The notes below the pieces were generated by a model. The model saw only the letters and a list, made by a program, of their open reading frames with translations. It searched no databases and was not told where the DNA came from. From Alphaproteobacteria bacterium (GTDB taxonomy: Bacteria > Pseudomonadota > Alphaproteobacteria > Micavibrionales > Micavibrionaceae), in contig JAFLCW010000003.1 in the NCBI GenBank assembly GCA_017302165.1, forward strand, positions 124,001-188,000: DNA of 64,000 nt, written 5' to 3'. Positions 26,174 to 37,256 of this stretch are shown here, piece by piece; position 1 is the stretch's first letter; each line of letters opens with the position of its first letter. A program made the position numbers and the translations under genes.

Positions 26174-27247
26174 TTATCCTCTGATAACGGTAAAGCCTTG
26201 GGTTTGTAATTTTTTAACATCCTCCCAGGATGTGTCTGCGGGAACATGCTTAAGGTTTTTGTCTTTTATCGGGGGAAGGGCTGATAAAATCGTATCCATA
26301 TACAACGTGAACCCCGTGGCGGTTTCTTCACGCCCGGCATGGGGACGGTAACGCCCGCCTGCCCCCAGCTCCCCGCGCACTTGTTTGGAAAAAATGGAAA
26401 AACTGACCCCGGTTTCATAATCAAGGCCACGATGTTCGATCGGGTCAATCGTGATATTGACGGGCAGGTTATAGGCTAAAAGACCTTTTTCAAGACTAAG
26501 GACAGCCTCTTTCAGTGCCGTCACATCTTGCGCCGCAGACATCGGCAGTTCGATATTCGCCAGTTTATCGATTCCGTCCCTTGCGGCGCCTGATGCTTCC
26601 ATCAACCGAAGGAGTATCTGTCCCTTGGGGGGGGATATGTTCGAAAGTGCCGATTTATCCCGGCGTTTTAAGATCTCAATCACGTCACGGCGCGTCTTCG
26701 TATCAAAATCTGTTTCATCCAGCACCGCCCCCACGACGGCTGGAACCGTGATATCAATCGACAAATCACGCAGACCAATGGCCGTCAAAGAATGCAAGGC
26801 CAGAAGCATGATCTCAGCATCATCCTGCGGCGGAATTGCGCCGATTAATTCACAGCCAACTTGCGTGAACTGCCGCGCGGGACGAAGCTGGGTTCCGTTG
26901 ACGCGTAAGACATCTGCCGCATACGACAAACGCAGGGGTCTTTTTTCTTCGGCCAGCCTTGACCCTGCAATACGGGCAATCTGTGAGGTGGTATCCGCCC
27001 GGACGCCCATCATGCGCTGGGAGACCGGGTCCATCAGGCGAAAGGTCTGACGGGTCATGGCCGCCCCCGGCCCCGCAGATAATAATGAATCTTCAAATTC
27101 CACCAGCGGCGGCTTCACGCGCCGATACCCAAATGCGGCAAAAGCCGTCATCAGGTCGGTAATGGCACGGGCTTCGGCTTCGGCCTCTTCAGGTAGAAGA
27201 TCCATTAAACCATTGGGCAACAAAGCAGTGTTGAGATCAGTCATCAA
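26174..27247 (-). CDS. hisZ: ATP phosphoribosyltransferase regulatory subunit HisZ
   Basis: The 357-residue class II aminoacyl-tRNA-synthetase-like protein regulates the short HisG enzyme at the start of histidine synthesis. It begins [13 protein letters not shown] and contains [13 protein letters not shown], then VGCELIGA and [13 protein letters not shown]. These are HisZ/HisS-like motifs without the synthetase C-terminal anticodon domain. The presence of HisZ implies a short HisG elsewhere in this genome. Confidence 0.92.
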   Translation of the reverse strand: MMTDLNTALLPNGLMDLLPEEAEAEARAITDLMTAFAAFGYRRVKPPLVEFEDSLLSAGPGAAMTRQTFRLMDPVSQRMMGVRADTTSQIARIAGSRLAEEKRPLRLSYAADVLRVNGTQLRPARQFTQVGCELIGAIPPQDDAEIMLLALHSLTAIGLRDLSIDITVPAVVGAVLDETDFDTKTRRDVIEILKRRDKSALSNISPPKGQILLRLMEASGAARDGIDKLANIELPMSAAQDVTALKEAVLSLEKGLLAYNLPVNITIDPIEHRGLDYETGVSFSIFSKQVRGELGAGGRYRPHAGREETATGFTLYMDTILSALPPIKDKNLKHVPADTSWEDVKKLQTQGFTVIRG

Positions 27248-27284
27248 GGGGTGTTTATAGCCGACCCCGGCGGTTTTTCAAAAA

Positions 27285-27557
27285 CTATTCTGTACCGGTT
27301 TTCAGGGGCTTGAATTTGGCAGAAAACCCGCCCTCAGGCAGGACGCCCATTTTTGCCAAGGCGCGCATCTCCCGCGCCGCCATGAGGGTCTTCCGCGCGT
27401 CCATATGACCATATTGGGTAGCGATATGAAGGGCGGTGCGCCCTTGCGCGTCCCGTGCCTCGATATCCACGCCTTCAACCACCAGACGGCGTATCACGGC
27501 GCAATCCCCCTGCCGGGCGGCTATCCATAAAAGTTTTTCGGGGGACATCTGTGTCAT
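27285..27557 (-). CDS. Small ankyrin-repeat protein
   Basis: The 90-residue protein has two ankyrin repeats (EKLLWIAARQGDCAVIRRLVVEGVDIEARD in parts; GRTALHIATQYGHMDARKTL) and a short basic tail. It has no signal peptide. It is a probable protein-protein adaptor of unknown partner, between hisZ and the next hypothetical gene on the same strand. Confidence 0.75.
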   Translation of the reverse strand: MTQMSPEKLLWIAARQGDCAVIRRLVVEGVDIEARDAQGRTALHIATQYGHMDARKTLMAAREMRALAKMGVLPEGGFSAKFKPLKTGTE

Positions 27558-27576
27558 AAGAACATCCTACCCCAAT

Positions 27577-27966
27577 TTAAGGACAGGTACCACCATAGGA
27601 TCTGTCAAAATCATTAGGCAAAATCTGATAATTCGCCTCGGGGCAGAAACTACGGTGAATACCGGGAACCGGAAGCCGGCTAACACATGTCCAAGAGTTC
27701 ATCACATGATCTTCAGGAACGTTGCCTTCTAAAAAACTGACCCGGGCTGTGCCAACATATTTTTTGTTATCTTGTTCATACCACCCTTCAAATCGGCCAT
27801 CGAACCACGCCAAATAGGTCTCAAGGGTTGATAGCGAGCGATCAAAACTAAGGGTAGCTGAAAACTCGTCAGATAAATGAATGGGATTCTGACCCTTACG
27901 GAGTGTTTCTCCCTCAAGATCAATAATATAAAAAATACGAGATGTCATAACACGTGGTTTAGACAT
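27577..27966 (-). CDS. Hypothetical protein
   Basis: The 129-residue protein matches no family I know. It has no clear signal peptide, an aromatic-rich middle (YLAWFDGRFEGWYEQ) and a Cys-containing C-terminus (WTCVSRL, HRSFCPEA, GGTCP). It is 19 bases upstream of the ankyrin gene. In-frame length and host-like composition support it as a real gene. Confidence 0.5.
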   Translation of the reverse strand: MSKPRVMTSRIFYIIDLEGETLRKGQNPIHLSDEFSATLSFDRSLSTLETYLAWFDGRFEGWYEQDNKKYVGTARVSFLEGNVPEDHVMNSWTCVSRLPVPGIHRSFCPEANYQILPNDFDRSYGGTCP

Positions 27967-28001
27967 CTATGACAATGTTGTCAATATGTATATTAGTGGG
28001 G

Positions 28002-29360
28002 TTAACCCGCTGATTTTTCAATAACCGCGCACAGGTCAGAGACAAGCTTTTTGACCTGCGTTTCATTTCGGCCTTCGGCCATGACGCGGATCAAGGGCTC
28101 TGTGCCAGATTTACGGATCAGCAATCGACCATCATTTGCCAGCTCTTTTTCAGCGCGTTCAATCGCGGCCTTGACCCCGGCATCATCCAGCGGCTTATGG
28201 CCGTTTGTAATACGCACATTTTGAAGTACTTGGGGGAACGGGTCAAAGACACGGCAGAACTGAGAGGCTTTTTGGCCCGAAGCCATCAAGGCATTTAACA
28301 CCTGAAGCGCGGCCAGCAAACCATCTCCCGTCGTGCCAAAATCAGACAAGATCACATGGCCGGATTGCTCCCCGCCCAGGTTAAATCCGCCTTCGCGCAT
28401 TTTTTCAACGACATAGCGGTCACCGACGGGCGTGCGAATGAGCGAAAGCCCCAGACCTGATAAAAATTTTTCCAGACCCATATTCGACATAACCGTCGCC
28501 ACGACGCCGCCACCTTGAATAAAGCCCTGTTCCTTTTTAAGACGTGCCAGCACACCTAAGATCTGGTCACCATCAATGCGGGTACCTGTTTCGTCCACCA
28601 AAATCAAGCGATCCGCATCCCCATCCAACGCAAGACCGATATCGGCTTTTTCCTCAATCACTTTTTTCTGAAGCCAGTCCGTATGAGTAGCACCGCATCC
28701 TTCGTTGATGTTACGGCCATTAGGACGATCACCGATGGTGATGACATCTGCCTCAAGCTCCCAGAGCAATTGAGGCGCCACCCGGTACGCCGCGCCATGG
28801 GCGCAATCCAGTAAAATCTTGATACCCTTTAAGGTGCCGCCGCGCGGTAGTGAGCGTTTCAAAAACTCAACATAACGTCCCGGGGCGTCATCTAAACGCG
28901 TGGCCTTACCGATTTTATCCGGCGGCGGCAATAACACATTCTGATCCATATCAATCGCGGATTCGATTTCGATTTCCAGCGCATCAGATAATTTACATCC
29001 ATCTGCCCCGAATAATTTAATGCCGTTATCCTGATACGGGTTATGCGAAGCCGAAATCATGACCCCCACATCTGCCCGTAGGGATTTGGTGAGTTGCGCC
29101 ACGGCGGGGGTGGGAATAGGGCCAGTTAGAATGACTTCCATCCCCATGGCGACAAAACCTGCGGCCATCGCCTGTTCCAGCATATAACCAGACAGACGTG
29201 TGTCTTTACCGATCAAAACACGATCCAGTGAGCCGCTTTCCTGACGGTGCCGAAGCACATAGGCCGTGGCCATCGCGACCTTAAGGGCCATATCCGCCGT
29301 CATTGGATGAATATTGGCGGTACCGCGAATACCGTCTGTACCAAAATATTTACGAGACAT
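28002..29360 (-). CDS. glmM: Phosphoglucosamine mutase
   Basis: GlmM converts glucosamine-6-phosphate to glucosamine-1-phosphate for UDP-GlcNAc and peptidoglycan/LPS synthesis. The 452-residue protein has the start FGTDGIRG, the phosphoserine loop [14 protein letters not shown], the metal loop DGDADR, the sugar-binding GEQSGH, and the phosphate-binding [12 protein letters not shown]. It is four bases downstream of the gene at 29365, in the ftsH cluster. Confidence 0.96.
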   Translation of the reverse strand: MSRKYFGTDGIRGTANIHPMTADMALKVAMATAYVLRHRQESGSLDRVLIGKDTRLSGYMLEQAMAAGFVAMGMEVILTGPIPTPAVAQLTKSLRADVGVMISASHNPYQDNGIKLFGADGCKLSDALEIEIESAIDMDQNVLLPPPDKIGKATRLDDAPGRYVEFLKRSLPRGGTLKGIKILLDCAHGAAYRVAPQLLWELEADVITIGDRPNGRNINEGCGATHTDWLQKKVIEEKADIGLALDGDADRLILVDETGTRIDGDQILGVLARLKKEQGFIQGGGVVATVMSNMGLEKFLSGLGLSLIRTPVGDRYVVEKMREGGFNLGGEQSGHVILSDFGTTGDGLLAALQVLNALMASGQKASQFCRVFDPFPQVLQNVRITNGHKPLDDAGVKAAIERAEKELANDGRLLIRKSGTEPLIRVMAEGRNETQVKKLVSDLCAVIEKSAG

Positions 29361-29364
29361 GATG

Positions 29365-30210
29365 TTATTTTTTCTCCAGACAGGTCACGTCAAAACCACG
29401 GACAAATTCACGCGCCAGCGTCATGTCCATATCAAGAGGTTTACGCGCCGCCACATAATCCCCCATATATTGATTAAAACACTTCTGGTGCCGATATTGC
29501 GAAACCCATTCTTCATCGCTCTGTGCATTTTGATCCAGAATATCGGTCAACAACGTCATGCCAACTAATTCATCATTTTTATAATTGGCGGCGGCATAAC
29601 AACTAGCGGCACTTGATTCCAAATCATCATACGGCACAATAATTTCTTTGCCTGAAATAACGTTCACGATATCTGCTGGGGTCATGAAAACAGAATAAAA
29701 AACATCATCCCCTTCGGCCTTGACAGCAAAAACACCGCCGTTACACCGATCCCCGCCTGTCAGTACTTTTTTCAAGGACAAGGTATGGTTCGTCAATCTC
29801 ACCACGGCGATGGTATCAAAAATGCCCGTACCTCCCCCGGATTCCTGATTAAATATTACAAAATCACCATTCAAAAGCTTACCGACGGGTTTGTATGATG
29901 TATAGGGAACCCCCATTAGACCAGCTTCTTCGGCATTATATTCATATCCAAAAAAACCTTGATCATCCGGTGCCCAGCGATTATCCGAGGAAATCATCGT
30001 TTCAGGAAGCAAACAATCATCCAGTCTGGTTGTTCTGTCATTCGTCCCCGACCCCATGATTTTATAGACACACATCGCATCAACGGGTTTTCCTTGATGC
30101 ATAAATGTATCCGGCAAAGGCTGGGATTTTTTAAAATAGTAAGCAGACGAAACCGCCACGATCCCGGCTATAAAAACAAACACCGAAAAAAAACGAAACC
30201 GTTTCGACAT
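29365..30210 (-). CDS. Membrane-anchored hypothetical protein
   Basis: The 281-residue protein has a single N-terminal membrane anchor ([20 protein letters not shown]) and a presumably periplasmic domain with at least six Cys (for example CVYKIMG, DDCLLPE, GDRCNGG, SCYAAAN). This suggests disulfides. It is three bases after ftsH and four before glmM, so it is co-expressed with them. No family recognised. Confidence 0.6.
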   Translation of the reverse strand: MSKRFRFFSVFVFIAGIVAVSSAYYFKKSQPLPDTFMHQGKPVDAMCVYKIMGSGTNDRTTRLDDCLLPETMISSDNRWAPDDQGFFGYEYNAEEAGLMGVPYTSYKPVGKLLNGDFVIFNQESGGGTGIFDTIAVVRLTNHTLSLKKVLTGGDRCNGGVFAVKAEGDDVFYSVFMTPADIVNVISGKEIIVPYDDLESSAASCYAAANYKNDELVGMTLLTDILDQNAQSDEEWVSQYRHQKCFNQYMGDYVAARKPLDMDMTLAREFVRGFDVTCLEKK

Positions 30211-30213
30211 GGA

Positions 30214-32127
30214 TTAAATACCTTGCGGTTGTTGTATCCCGGTTTTTGTGGCCGACGACGGCACCGATGAGCGTGATCCACCCGTTGGCTCTTCGGGTTC
30301 ATCCCGAAGAATAGGTTCGCCGCGAAGCAACGCCTTAATCTCATCTCCACTCAGCATTTCATATTCCAGCAACGCTTTGGCAAGGGTGTGTAATTGATCC
30401 AACTGCGCGTTCAAAATATCTTTGGCACGTGCATACGCGTTTTCAACAATCATTCGGATTTCTGAATCCACGATTGAAGCCGTATTATCAGACATGTTTT
30501 TAGTTTGCGCCACGGAATGACCCAAAAACACTTCTTCTTGATCCCCGCTATACCGAAGCGGCCCCAATTTGTCAGACATACCCCATTCCGTGACCATACG
30601 CCGGGCGATATCTGTCGCCATGCGAATGTCCGATGATGCTCCCGTGGTGACTTTTTCCGCGCCGAAAATAATTTCTTCGGCAATACGCCCCCCCATGGCC
30701 ACGGCCAGATCGGCTTTGAGCTTAGCCTTGGACATGGAAATTCTATCGCCTTCGGGTAGGCGCATCACCATCCCCAATGCCCGCCCGCGCGGAATAATCG
30801 TCGCCTTGTGAATAGGATCAGATTCCGGTTCATGAAGTGCCACAATCGCGTGTCCGGCTTCGTGATACGCCGTCAGTTTCTTTTCCTGTTCGGTCATGAC
30901 CATCGATTTGCGCTCTGCACCCATCATAACCTTGTCTTTGGCGTCTTCGAATTCCTGCTGTCCTACCACCCGTTTGCCACGACGGGCGGCCAACAGGGCG
31001 GCTTCGTTGACCAGATTGGCCAGATCAGCCCCCGAAAAACCAGGGGTGCCGCGCGCCAAGGTTGACGCGACCACATTTTGTGATAACGGTACTTTCTTCA
31101 TATGGACGTTCAGAATTTTTTCACGTCCCTTCACATCCGGAAGCGGCACCACGATCTGCCGGTCAAAACGACCGGGACGCAATAACGCCGGATCCAGAAC
31201 ATCCGGTCTGTTGGTGGCCGCAATCAGGATCACACCCTCTGTCGCCTCAAACCCATCCATTTCGACCAGTAACTGGTTGAGCGTTTGTTCGCGTTCATCA
31301 TTCCCGCCGCCCAGACCTGCACCGCGGTGACGACCAACGGCATCAATTTCGTCGATGAAGATAATGCAAGGCGCGCTTTTTTTCGCCTGTTCAAACATAT
31401 CCCGAACCCGCGAAGCACCCACGCCGACAAACATTTCTACGAAATCAGAACCCGATATCGTAAAGAAGGGGACATTGGCTTCGCCGGCAACAGCGCGCGC
31501 GGTCAATGTTTTGCCGGTTCCGGGTGGGCCCACCAATAAGGCACCTTTCGGAATTTTCCCGCCCAGCCGCTGAAATTTTTGCGGATCTTTCAAAAACTCG
31601 ACGATTTCCTGAAGCTCAACTTTGGCTTCGTCAATACCTGCCACATCCTCAAACATGACCCGGCCATGTTTTTCAGTCAGAAGACGCGCCCGGGATTTGC
31701 CAAACCCCATCGCCCCGCCGCCGCCTTTGCCCTGCATCTGACGCATGAAGAAAATCCACACGCCAATCAACAGCAACATCGGAAACCACGACAAAAGCAC
31801 AGAAAACGCGCTGACCTTTTCAGGATCCGGCGGCTCCGCCGTGATGCGTACCCCAGAGCCATCGAGACGTTCCACCACATTTTCGCCCACCGGTGCCATG
31901 GTCGAGAATTTTTCGCCCGTGCTGGTCAAGTGGCCGGAAATATCCTGCCCCTTGATCGTGACATCCGTAATACGGCCAGCCTTGGCATCGGCCATGAAAT
32001 CGCTATAGGCAAGGGTTTGTGTTTTTGATGTGCCTGTCACCTTGGCACCCTGAAACACATTGAAAAGGAACATCAGCATCAAGCCGATGCCAAGCCAGAA
32101 TAAAACATTTTTTCCCATGCCGTTCAT
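30214..32127 (-). CDS. ftsH: ATP-dependent zinc metalloprotease FtsH
   Basis: This is the inner-membrane AAA protease for quality control and for turnover of regulatory proteins (637 residues). It has two membrane segments (about 7-24 and 105-125) around a periplasmic domain, the AAA module with Walker A GPPGTGKT, Walker [13 protein letters not shown] and arginine finger region, and zinc site HEAGH. A short Pro/Ser-rich tail ends it. Position next to tilS and glmM is typical. Confidence 0.97.
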   Translation of the reverse strand: MNGMGKNVLFWLGIGLMLMFLFNVFQGAKVTGTSKTQTLAYSDFMADAKAGRITDVTIKGQDISGHLTSTGEKFSTMAPVGENVVERLDGSGVRITAEPPDPEKVSAFSVLLSWFPMLLLIGVWIFFMRQMQGKGGGGAMGFGKSRARLLTEKHGRVMFEDVAGIDEAKVELQEIVEFLKDPQKFQRLGGKIPKGALLVGPPGTGKTLTARAVAGEANVPFFTISGSDFVEMFVGVGASRVRDMFEQAKKSAPCIIFIDEIDAVGRHRGAGLGGGNDEREQTLNQLLVEMDGFEATEGVILIAATNRPDVLDPALLRPGRFDRQIVVPLPDVKGREKILNVHMKKVPLSQNVVASTLARGTPGFSGADLANLVNEAALLAARRGKRVVGQQEFEDAKDKVMMGAERKSMVMTEQEKKLTAYHEAGHAIVALHEPESDPIHKATIIPRGRALGMVMRLPEGDRISMSKAKLKADLAVAMGGRIAEEIIFGAEKVTTGASSDIRMATDIARRMVTEWGMSDKLGPLRYSGDQEEVFLGHSVAQTKNMSDNTASIVDSEIRMIVENAYARAKDILNAQLDQLHTLAKALLEYEMLSGDEIKALLRGEPILRDEPEEPTGGSRSSVPSSATKTGIQQPQGI

Positions 32128-32251
32128 GTATCAACCATCCGTTGTTTATAATGTGTACAATCTAGGGCGAAACAGACCCAAAGTCCAAGAAAACAGGCAT
32201 CAACACCCGGTTTTCTGCCGTTTTTTATGATAAAACGATATCAAAGCAGAA

Positions 32252-32917
32252 TTATGGCAGAGCTTCTGTCCGGCTTGTCTGGGGTAAAATGGCCGCCGCC
32301 CCGCCCTGCCCATCTTTTTCAATCTGGGCAGAAAGGGCGGTGCTGGTAAAGGTCGCCTGCCACTGAAATTCAAATTCATCGGCGGATAATGTCATTACAA
32401 TGTTGGTTTCGGGTGTGTCCCACACGGCTTTGATCTTTAAATCCTCGGTCAGAACGGCAATCCCCCAATCGTCGGGATAATCTTTATGGGTCTCATTGAC
32501 CCATGTCATGTCTAATTGTGCTGGGCCATATTTTTTTTCAATTTCACCCTGCGCTTTCATGAACTCATCAATGGCATGGCGCGGCCGTTCAAAACTTTTT
32601 TTGAAATCAAATCGTGCCTGCCATAATTGATTCTTATAAAAACGATAATTCAACAAGGTTCTGCCGCCCAGCACCCGATCCAGATAGAAAAAAGCCAGAT
32701 GCCCGTCTTCCTGCTCGACCTCATCGAAAAAAGTGGCCTGCTCAAATCGGCGGATATCATTAGGCTTAACCCCCCAGACAAACCCACGAATATTACCGAA
32801 ATCAGCCGGGCCAAATTCAAGCGGCGGCAAGGGAATGCGTTTTTTGGACGGCGTATCAGCCCAAACCTGTGCTGAGAACGAACACCACAAGACCATCAGA
32901 AAAAAAATAACGCGCAT
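32252..32917 (-). CDS. Secreted hypothetical protein
   Basis: The 221-residue protein has a signal peptide (FFLMVLWCSFSAQVWA). Its mature domain contains IRGFVWGVKPNDIRRFEQATF and FYLDRVLGGRTLLNYRFYKNQ (each within a predicted alpha-beta fold). This resembles small periplasmic proteins of unknown function that track input size and truncation defects; no firm family. It follows tilS by one base and precedes ftsH by 124 bases. Confidence 0.6.
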   Translation of the reverse strand: MRVIFFLMVLWCSFSAQVWADTPSKKRIPLPPLEFGPADFGNIRGFVWGVKPNDIRRFEQATFFDEVEQEDGHLAFFYLDRVLGGRTLLNYRFYKNQLWQARFDFKKSFERPRHAIDEFMKAQGEIEKKYGPAQLDMTWVNETHKDYPDDWGIAVLTEDLKIKAVWDTPETNIVMTLSADEFEFQWQATFTSTALSAQIEKDGQGGAAAILPQTSRTEALP

Positions 32918-32918
32918 G

Positions 32919-33878
32919 TTAATTCCTGTGTTCCTTCCTGAGAATTAATAATGCCTGATCTTTGCCCCCACATGCAAACAAGCATCCCCCCAGCGTCGCA
33001 CCTTTGAACATGCCGGACAAAATATCCCGGGTTAATTCTTCGGTACGTTCCAGACGCGGAGCATAATCCTCGTCCGGACGAAAACAGGATAATGCGCGCA
33101 TCATCACGCGCAGGGCAATTTCTTCCGGTACGGCTCGCAGAGCCTGAAGATCTATCGTGAGCAAGGAAGTGCCCGCCTGAAACCCCAAAACATGATCGGA
33201 TATGAACTGATCCGTCATGATGTCCAACGCCTCACGGGCGCGGGCCAGACGTTTGGCCGTGAGAGATAATCTTTTAGCAGTCAGCCCCTCTTCGGCCAAG
33301 ATGGATTGCGCTGCGCGCAATCGGGGACGCAAGAAATTTTCATTTTGATTGCTGGGATCTTGCACATAAGGAATGTTAAACCGGGCGCAATAATCGAGTA
33401 ATTCTGATTTAGGCGTATTCAACAAAGGGCGTTTGATCATCAGTCCGCCCACATCCATTTCCGATGACATACCGCAAAGCCCATCCAGACCGCTTCCCTT
33501 TGCCAGACGCATTAGTACCGTTTCAGCCTGATCATCCTGATGATGTGCCACGTATAAAGAAGAGAGGCCGTGCGCCTCGCAAAAAGCCCCCATCGCGTCA
33601 TAGCGTGCCTGCCGCGCCTTTTCCAAGATACGGGTGTGCGGCTTATCCCCACCCCATGTCAAAATATGATGTGTGAGAGGCGCGATCCCCGAGAGCCACT
33701 GTCCTACTTGCCGGGCTTCAGTAGAACTTTCGAGTCGCAATCCATGATCAAAGGTGAGCGCGTAAATTTGGCTGACCCCAGATGCCACCAGCATATGCGT
33801 CAATGCCATGCTGTCTGCCCCGCCTGAAACCGCTACGGCCACGGAAGTCTGGCCACCTGTATCTATCGTCATGATCAA
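32919..33878 (-). CDS. tilS: tRNA(Ile)-lysidine synthase
   Basis: TilS attaches lysine to C34 of tRNA-Ile(CAU) using ATP, so that it reads AUA codons. The PP-loop SGGADSMAL is at 19-27, with HHQDDQAETVLMRLAKGSG downstream. The 319-residue length is the short form lacking the full C-terminal domain, as common in alphaproteobacteria. It lies between cpoB and ftsH as expected. Confidence 0.94.
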   Translation of the reverse strand: MIMTIDTGGQTSVAVAVSGGADSMALTHMLVASGVSQIYALTFDHGLRLESSTEARQVGQWLSGIAPLTHHILTWGGDKPHTRILEKARQARYDAMGAFCEAHGLSSLYVAHHQDDQAETVLMRLAKGSGLDGLCGMSSEMDVGGLMIKRPLLNTPKSELLDYCARFNIPYVQDPSNQNENFLRPRLRAAQSILAEEGLTAKRLSLTAKRLARAREALDIMTDQFISDHVLGFQAGTSLLTIDLQALRAVPEEIALRVMMRALSCFRPDEDYAPRLERTEELTRDILSGMFKGATLGGCLFACGGKDQALLILRKEHRN

Positions 33879-33915
33879 AATAGATTAACAGAAAAAAAGC
33901 GGCACGCACGCGCTA

Positions 33916-34857
33916 TTAACGACAATCGAGGGTCGCCATCTCCTGCTCCGCCTTACGAAGCACGGGGGCGGGTCCGTTTGGATATTCCTTGGCCACTTGA
34001 GAAAGCGCGATGCAAGCTTCTTTCTTTTTGCCTGTTCCGGATAACGACATCCCCAGTTTCAAAAGATTATCTGCGCCTTTAGGCCCGCCGGGGTATTTTT
34101 GATAGGCCTGCGCAAAGGTTTTAGAGGCTTGATCAAATTGACCCTGCACATAATAACTCTCGCCCAACCAATACATGGCATTGGCCGACAAAGCGTGATC
34201 CGGATATTGCTTAATAAAATCATTAAACCCGGCTTCGGCCTGATCATGATTACCACTTTTCAGATGACCATAGGCCATTTCGTACAAACTGGCCGGATCT
34301 GATCCTTTTTGAGGCGTTAGCGTTTTCATACTCGCAGATGGAGCAGACACAGACGGAACATCCGGCTGGTCACCGGGTAGTGCAGAATCTTCAGGCTTTA
34401 ACCCGTTTGGATTTAATCCCGCCGACGGGGTCTGATCTGTCGCAGGCGGTATTGATGCAGGGGGCATATCTGCGTGATCTGTTTTTGATTGGGTTTCCAG
34501 CCGATCCATCTGTGTTTGGATTTGCTGGATATCAAATCCCTGCTGTTCCAACTTACCGGTCAGTTCACGAAGTTGGTTTTCAATTTGCTGAAGTCTTATT
34601 TCCATGTTGCCACCGGACATAGGTTCAGTCGATGTCAGCGGTGCCGGCATATCTACCGCCTTATCCCCGCGATACACGGCACGGTTCAATGTATCGAGCT
34701 CATTCTCAATGCGGCGCAAACGATTCTGTAACTCGTCTGACTGAGCGGATGCCGGGCTAGAAACGGCAAAGGACAAAAGACCGATGGATAAAAGAGAAAG
34801 GCACAAAGACGATATGCTCTGTGCCTTTCTGCTATATATATACGACGTCAATGTCAT
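33916..34857 (-). CDS. cpoB: CpoB (YbgF) Tol-Pal accessory protein
   Basis: The 313-residue periplasmic protein has a signal sequence (ends SSPASAQS), an N-terminal coiled coil (DELQNRLRRIENELDTL and a second heptad stretch near 85-125), a Pro/Ser-rich linker, and three TPR-like repeats (SLYEMAYGHLKSGNHDQAEAG in part). It coordinates peptidoglycan synthesis with outer-membrane constriction together with Tol-Pal. It is 14 bases downstream of pal. Confidence 0.92.
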   Translation of the reverse strand: MTLTSYIYSRKAQSISSLCLSLLSIGLLSFAVSSPASAQSDELQNRLRRIENELDTLNRAVYRGDKAVDMPAPLTSTEPMSGGNMEIRLQQIENQLRELTGKLEQQGFDIQQIQTQMDRLETQSKTDHADMPPASIPPATDQTPSAGLNPNGLKPEDSALPGDQPDVPSVSAPSASMKTLTPQKGSDPASLYEMAYGHLKSGNHDQAEAGFNDFIKQYPDHALSANAMYWLGESYYVQGQFDQASKTFAQAYQKYPGGPKGADNLLKLGMSLSGTGKKKEACIALSQVAKEYPNGPAPVLRKAEQEMATLDCR

Positions 34858-34871
34858 CGATAAACGCTTGA

Positions 34872-35423
34872 TTATTCTACGCGGGTGACGGCTCTACGGT
34901 TTTGCGCCCACCCAGCCGGATTGGCACCCACGACAGCCGGTTGTTCTTTACCATAGCTGATCGTGTTCAGTCTGCTTGATGATACGCCCATTGAGACCAG
35001 ATAGTTTTTCACAGACGTTGCCCGGCGATCACCGAGCGCGATGTTGTATTCGCGGGTACCGCGCTCATCGGCATGACCTTCGATGGTAATATTCAAGTTG
35101 GGGTAACGGTTCAGCCACTCTGCTTGTTTATTGAGTGTTGCCAAGGCCTCAGGTGCCAGATCAAACCGGTCATAGCCAAAGAAAACGCGGTCGCCCACAT
35201 TGACAACCAGATCCTGCTGAGATCCGGGGACAACCTGACCATCAACCCCGGTCATGCCTTGTCCGTTCATCATTCCATCACCGCTGGTCAAACCACCTTG
35301 GTTCATACCGTCATTGGTGACAACGGGGGCTCCCATTTCGTCTTCTTTTTTGGAACACGCCGTGAAAGTCAGGGCGATCAGTCCGAGCATCAACGTGCGG
35401 GTCAATAAAGAGGTCGTTTGCAT
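34872..35423 (-). CDS. pal: Peptidoglycan-associated lipoprotein Pal
   Basis: The chosen ATG at 35423 has AAGGA seven bases upstream; an ATG six codons earlier has no ribosome site. The 183-residue product has a lipobox (LTFTACSKK), a Gly/Met-rich linker, and an OmpA-like peptidoglycan-binding domain (YDRFDLAPEALATLNKQAEWL in part; ITIEGHADERGTREYN; NRRAVTRVE). tolB, which usually precedes pal, is not in this window: the gene before is SirB1-like. Confidence 0.95.
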   Translation of the reverse strand: MQTTSLLTRTLMLGLIALTFTACSKKEDEMGAPVVTNDGMNQGGLTSGDGMMNGQGMTGVDGQVVPGSQQDLVVNVGDRVFFGYDRFDLAPEALATLNKQAEWLNRYPNLNITIEGHADERGTREYNIALGDRRATSVKNYLVSMGVSSSRLNTISYGKEQPAVVGANPAGWAQNRRAVTRVE

Positions 35424-35611
35424 AGGCGTATCCTTATCCATGAAAAAGTTTATGAGTTAATGCGAAAAAAAGCTTGAGACACATCAAGGTGAATACCTCG
35501 CGAATCACAAAAATTTCGTGACAAAGCTAGAACGGCACGCGGCTTGTGACAACCCCCCGCATGAAAATACCTTAGGCTTTCCACATTTTTGCCCCATATG
35601 GGCACGGATGC

Positions 35612-36454
35612 TTATTGCAGACCCTGACGGATTTCACGGATCAACCGCACCGCATCCTCGGCATCCCGAGGTGATGGTGCATGATCCAGATAGGATTCAA
35701 GCATTTCAAGTGCCCGGCTTTTTTGTCCCACACGCGCGTATAAGACACCGGCATCAAACAAGACGCGATATTCGTCCGGGGCTATCAGGCGCATTTTTTC
35801 AATCGTCTGCACCGCGTGCTCATACGCCTCAGCCTTGACCTGACGTAATTTGATATTGTTCAAAAGCCTAACCAACAAATCCCGCGTGGACACAGGTTCA
35901 AACCATTCGGCCGACAATTCTGTTTGTTCACCCATCATACGTTTGGCAAGGGCTCTTAAGTCGGGTGCCATCAGCGTCGTGGCCCGGTCAAACGGGTCAA
36001 ACACTAACCGGTCTCCGCCGCAATCAATCCGGCACAAAACATGTGCTGGAAAATTGAGACCCCGCACATCCCAACCCATATGGCGAGCGCAGGACACATA
36101 TATCAAGGCCATGGAAACCGGCAAACCCCGTCGGCGATCTATCACCCGTACCATATCGGCATTATCCAAATGGTCATAGGTGTCCCGGTCGCCTTCATAT
36201 CCTTCTTGATCGGCCAGAACATGCTTTAACACCGACAAACGCGTTGAGGCCTGATCATGATCGCCGAGTGACAGGGCACTTTGAAACGCCTCGGTGGTTT
36301 TTTTCTTTAATTGTTCCAGATGAAAAACATACCTCCCCCACGACAACCCGGGGTGTTCCGAGGCACATAACGCCAAGGCGGCCAGCACGGGATCAATATC
36401 CCTATCCGGAAGCGTTCCCAAGCTGGATAAATAAATGTCGGGGTCAAAATCCAT
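35612..36454 (-). CDS. SirB1/UPF0162 transglutaminase-like protein with TPR
   Basis: The 280-residue cytoplasmic protein has the SirB1 core (RRRGLPVSMALIYVSCARHMG, in part; GLNFPAHVLCRI) with the Cys-His arrangement of the transglutaminase-like superfamily, then TPR-like helices (YRVLFDAGVLYARVGQKSRAL in part). Its function is unknown even in model organisms. It is transcribed with the BON-protein gene upstream (18-base gap after accounting for their stops and starts). Confidence 0.82.
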   Translation of the reverse strand: MDFDPDIYLSSLGTLPDRDIDPVLAALALCASEHPGLSWGRYVFHLEQLKKKTTEAFQSALSLGDHDQASTRLSVLKHVLADQEGYEGDRDTYDHLDNADMVRVIDRRRGLPVSMALIYVSCARHMGWDVRGLNFPAHVLCRIDCGGDRLVFDPFDRATTLMAPDLRALAKRMMGEQTELSAEWFEPVSTRDLLVRLLNNIKLRQVKAEAYEHAVQTIEKMRLIAPDEYRVLFDAGVLYARVGQKSRALEMLESYLDHAPSPRDAEDAVRLIREIRQGLQ

Positions 36455-36472
36455 TACAAAAGAATCTCAAGG

Positions 36473-37207
36473 TTAATCCAAGGGAACGGCTTCAACGCTG
36501 GCGGGACGTCCCGGGGGGCCTGTGATATCCATGGGCGCATCCCCCGAAAAACCAGACGACGAATCCGCGGAGTCAGAAGACGGCCGTGCGGCCGAAGACT
36601 CTGTTGAAGTGACCCCACCTGATATTTTCTCTCCGGGCATCTTCACATAGGACACAACTTGTTTGACATGGGGCACGGTGCGCGCTGTTTCGATGACCCG
36701 GTCAAGTTCAGCCTGATCCCGCGCCACCCCCATCAGATAAACCACCCCTTGAACCGTATCGATGGTGTAATGGATGGAATCAACATTACGGTCGAATAAA
36801 ATCGCGCCGCGCAGACGGGTGGATATCCACTTATCTCTGACAAACCCCTGAAAGCCCTCACTGTTGGCCACGCGAATTTCATTGATGACCTGCTTCACAC
36901 CTTTCACCTGCCACGCGAGGCGAACCGCCTCAACGCGCGCATCCGGATTCTGGACAACACCTGTGATCAGCACACGACCTTGCTCCACCGTGGTGTCCAA
37001 CTTGGCAAAGGTGTCGATGTCATACTTAATCCAGGCATCGTTGATCTGGGTTTGAATCCATTTATCGTTAACAGCACCCGATATACCGCCTTCCTTGGCT
37101 GACGCTATACCCGCGGATGCGCCTACCCCGGTCGCAAGGCCAATGGGCGTGCATCCTGACGCACCTAACATCAAGACCGGAAGCAAAAAAATCATCAGTT
37201 TATTCAT
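36473..37207 (-). CDS. BON-domain lipoprotein
   Basis: The ATG at 37207 is chosen because it begins a proper leader (MNKLMIFLLPVLMLGASGC, lipobox LGASGC); the longer frame to 37327 would place a charged stretch in front. The 244-residue product has two BON domains (about 45-115 and 120-190, each with VxxGVVQN or YLMGVARD strands) and a Ser-rich disordered tail. BON proteins (OsmY/DolP type) act at the outer membrane or periplasm in envelope integrity. Confidence 0.85.
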   Translation of the reverse strand: MNKLMIFLLPVLMLGASGCTPIGLATGVGASAGIASAKEGGISGAVNDKWIQTQINDAWIKYDIDTFAKLDTTVEQGRVLITGVVQNPDARVEAVRLAWQVKGVKQVINEIRVANSEGFQGFVRDKWISTRLRGAILFDRNVDSIHYTIDTVQGVVYLMGVARDQAELDRVIETARTVPHVKQVVSYVKMPGEKISGGVTSTESSAARPSSDSADSSSGFSGDAPMDITGPPGRPASVEAVPLD

Positions 37208-37256
37208 GAAAAAACCCGTGAAGTGAAAAAGACGATAAAACAGATATGTGAAAACC

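Noticed and set aside
26170-26247. Upstream 26-codon extension of purA
   Set aside because: It overlaps hisZ; the conserved [17 protein letters not shown] start at 26169 is the family start.
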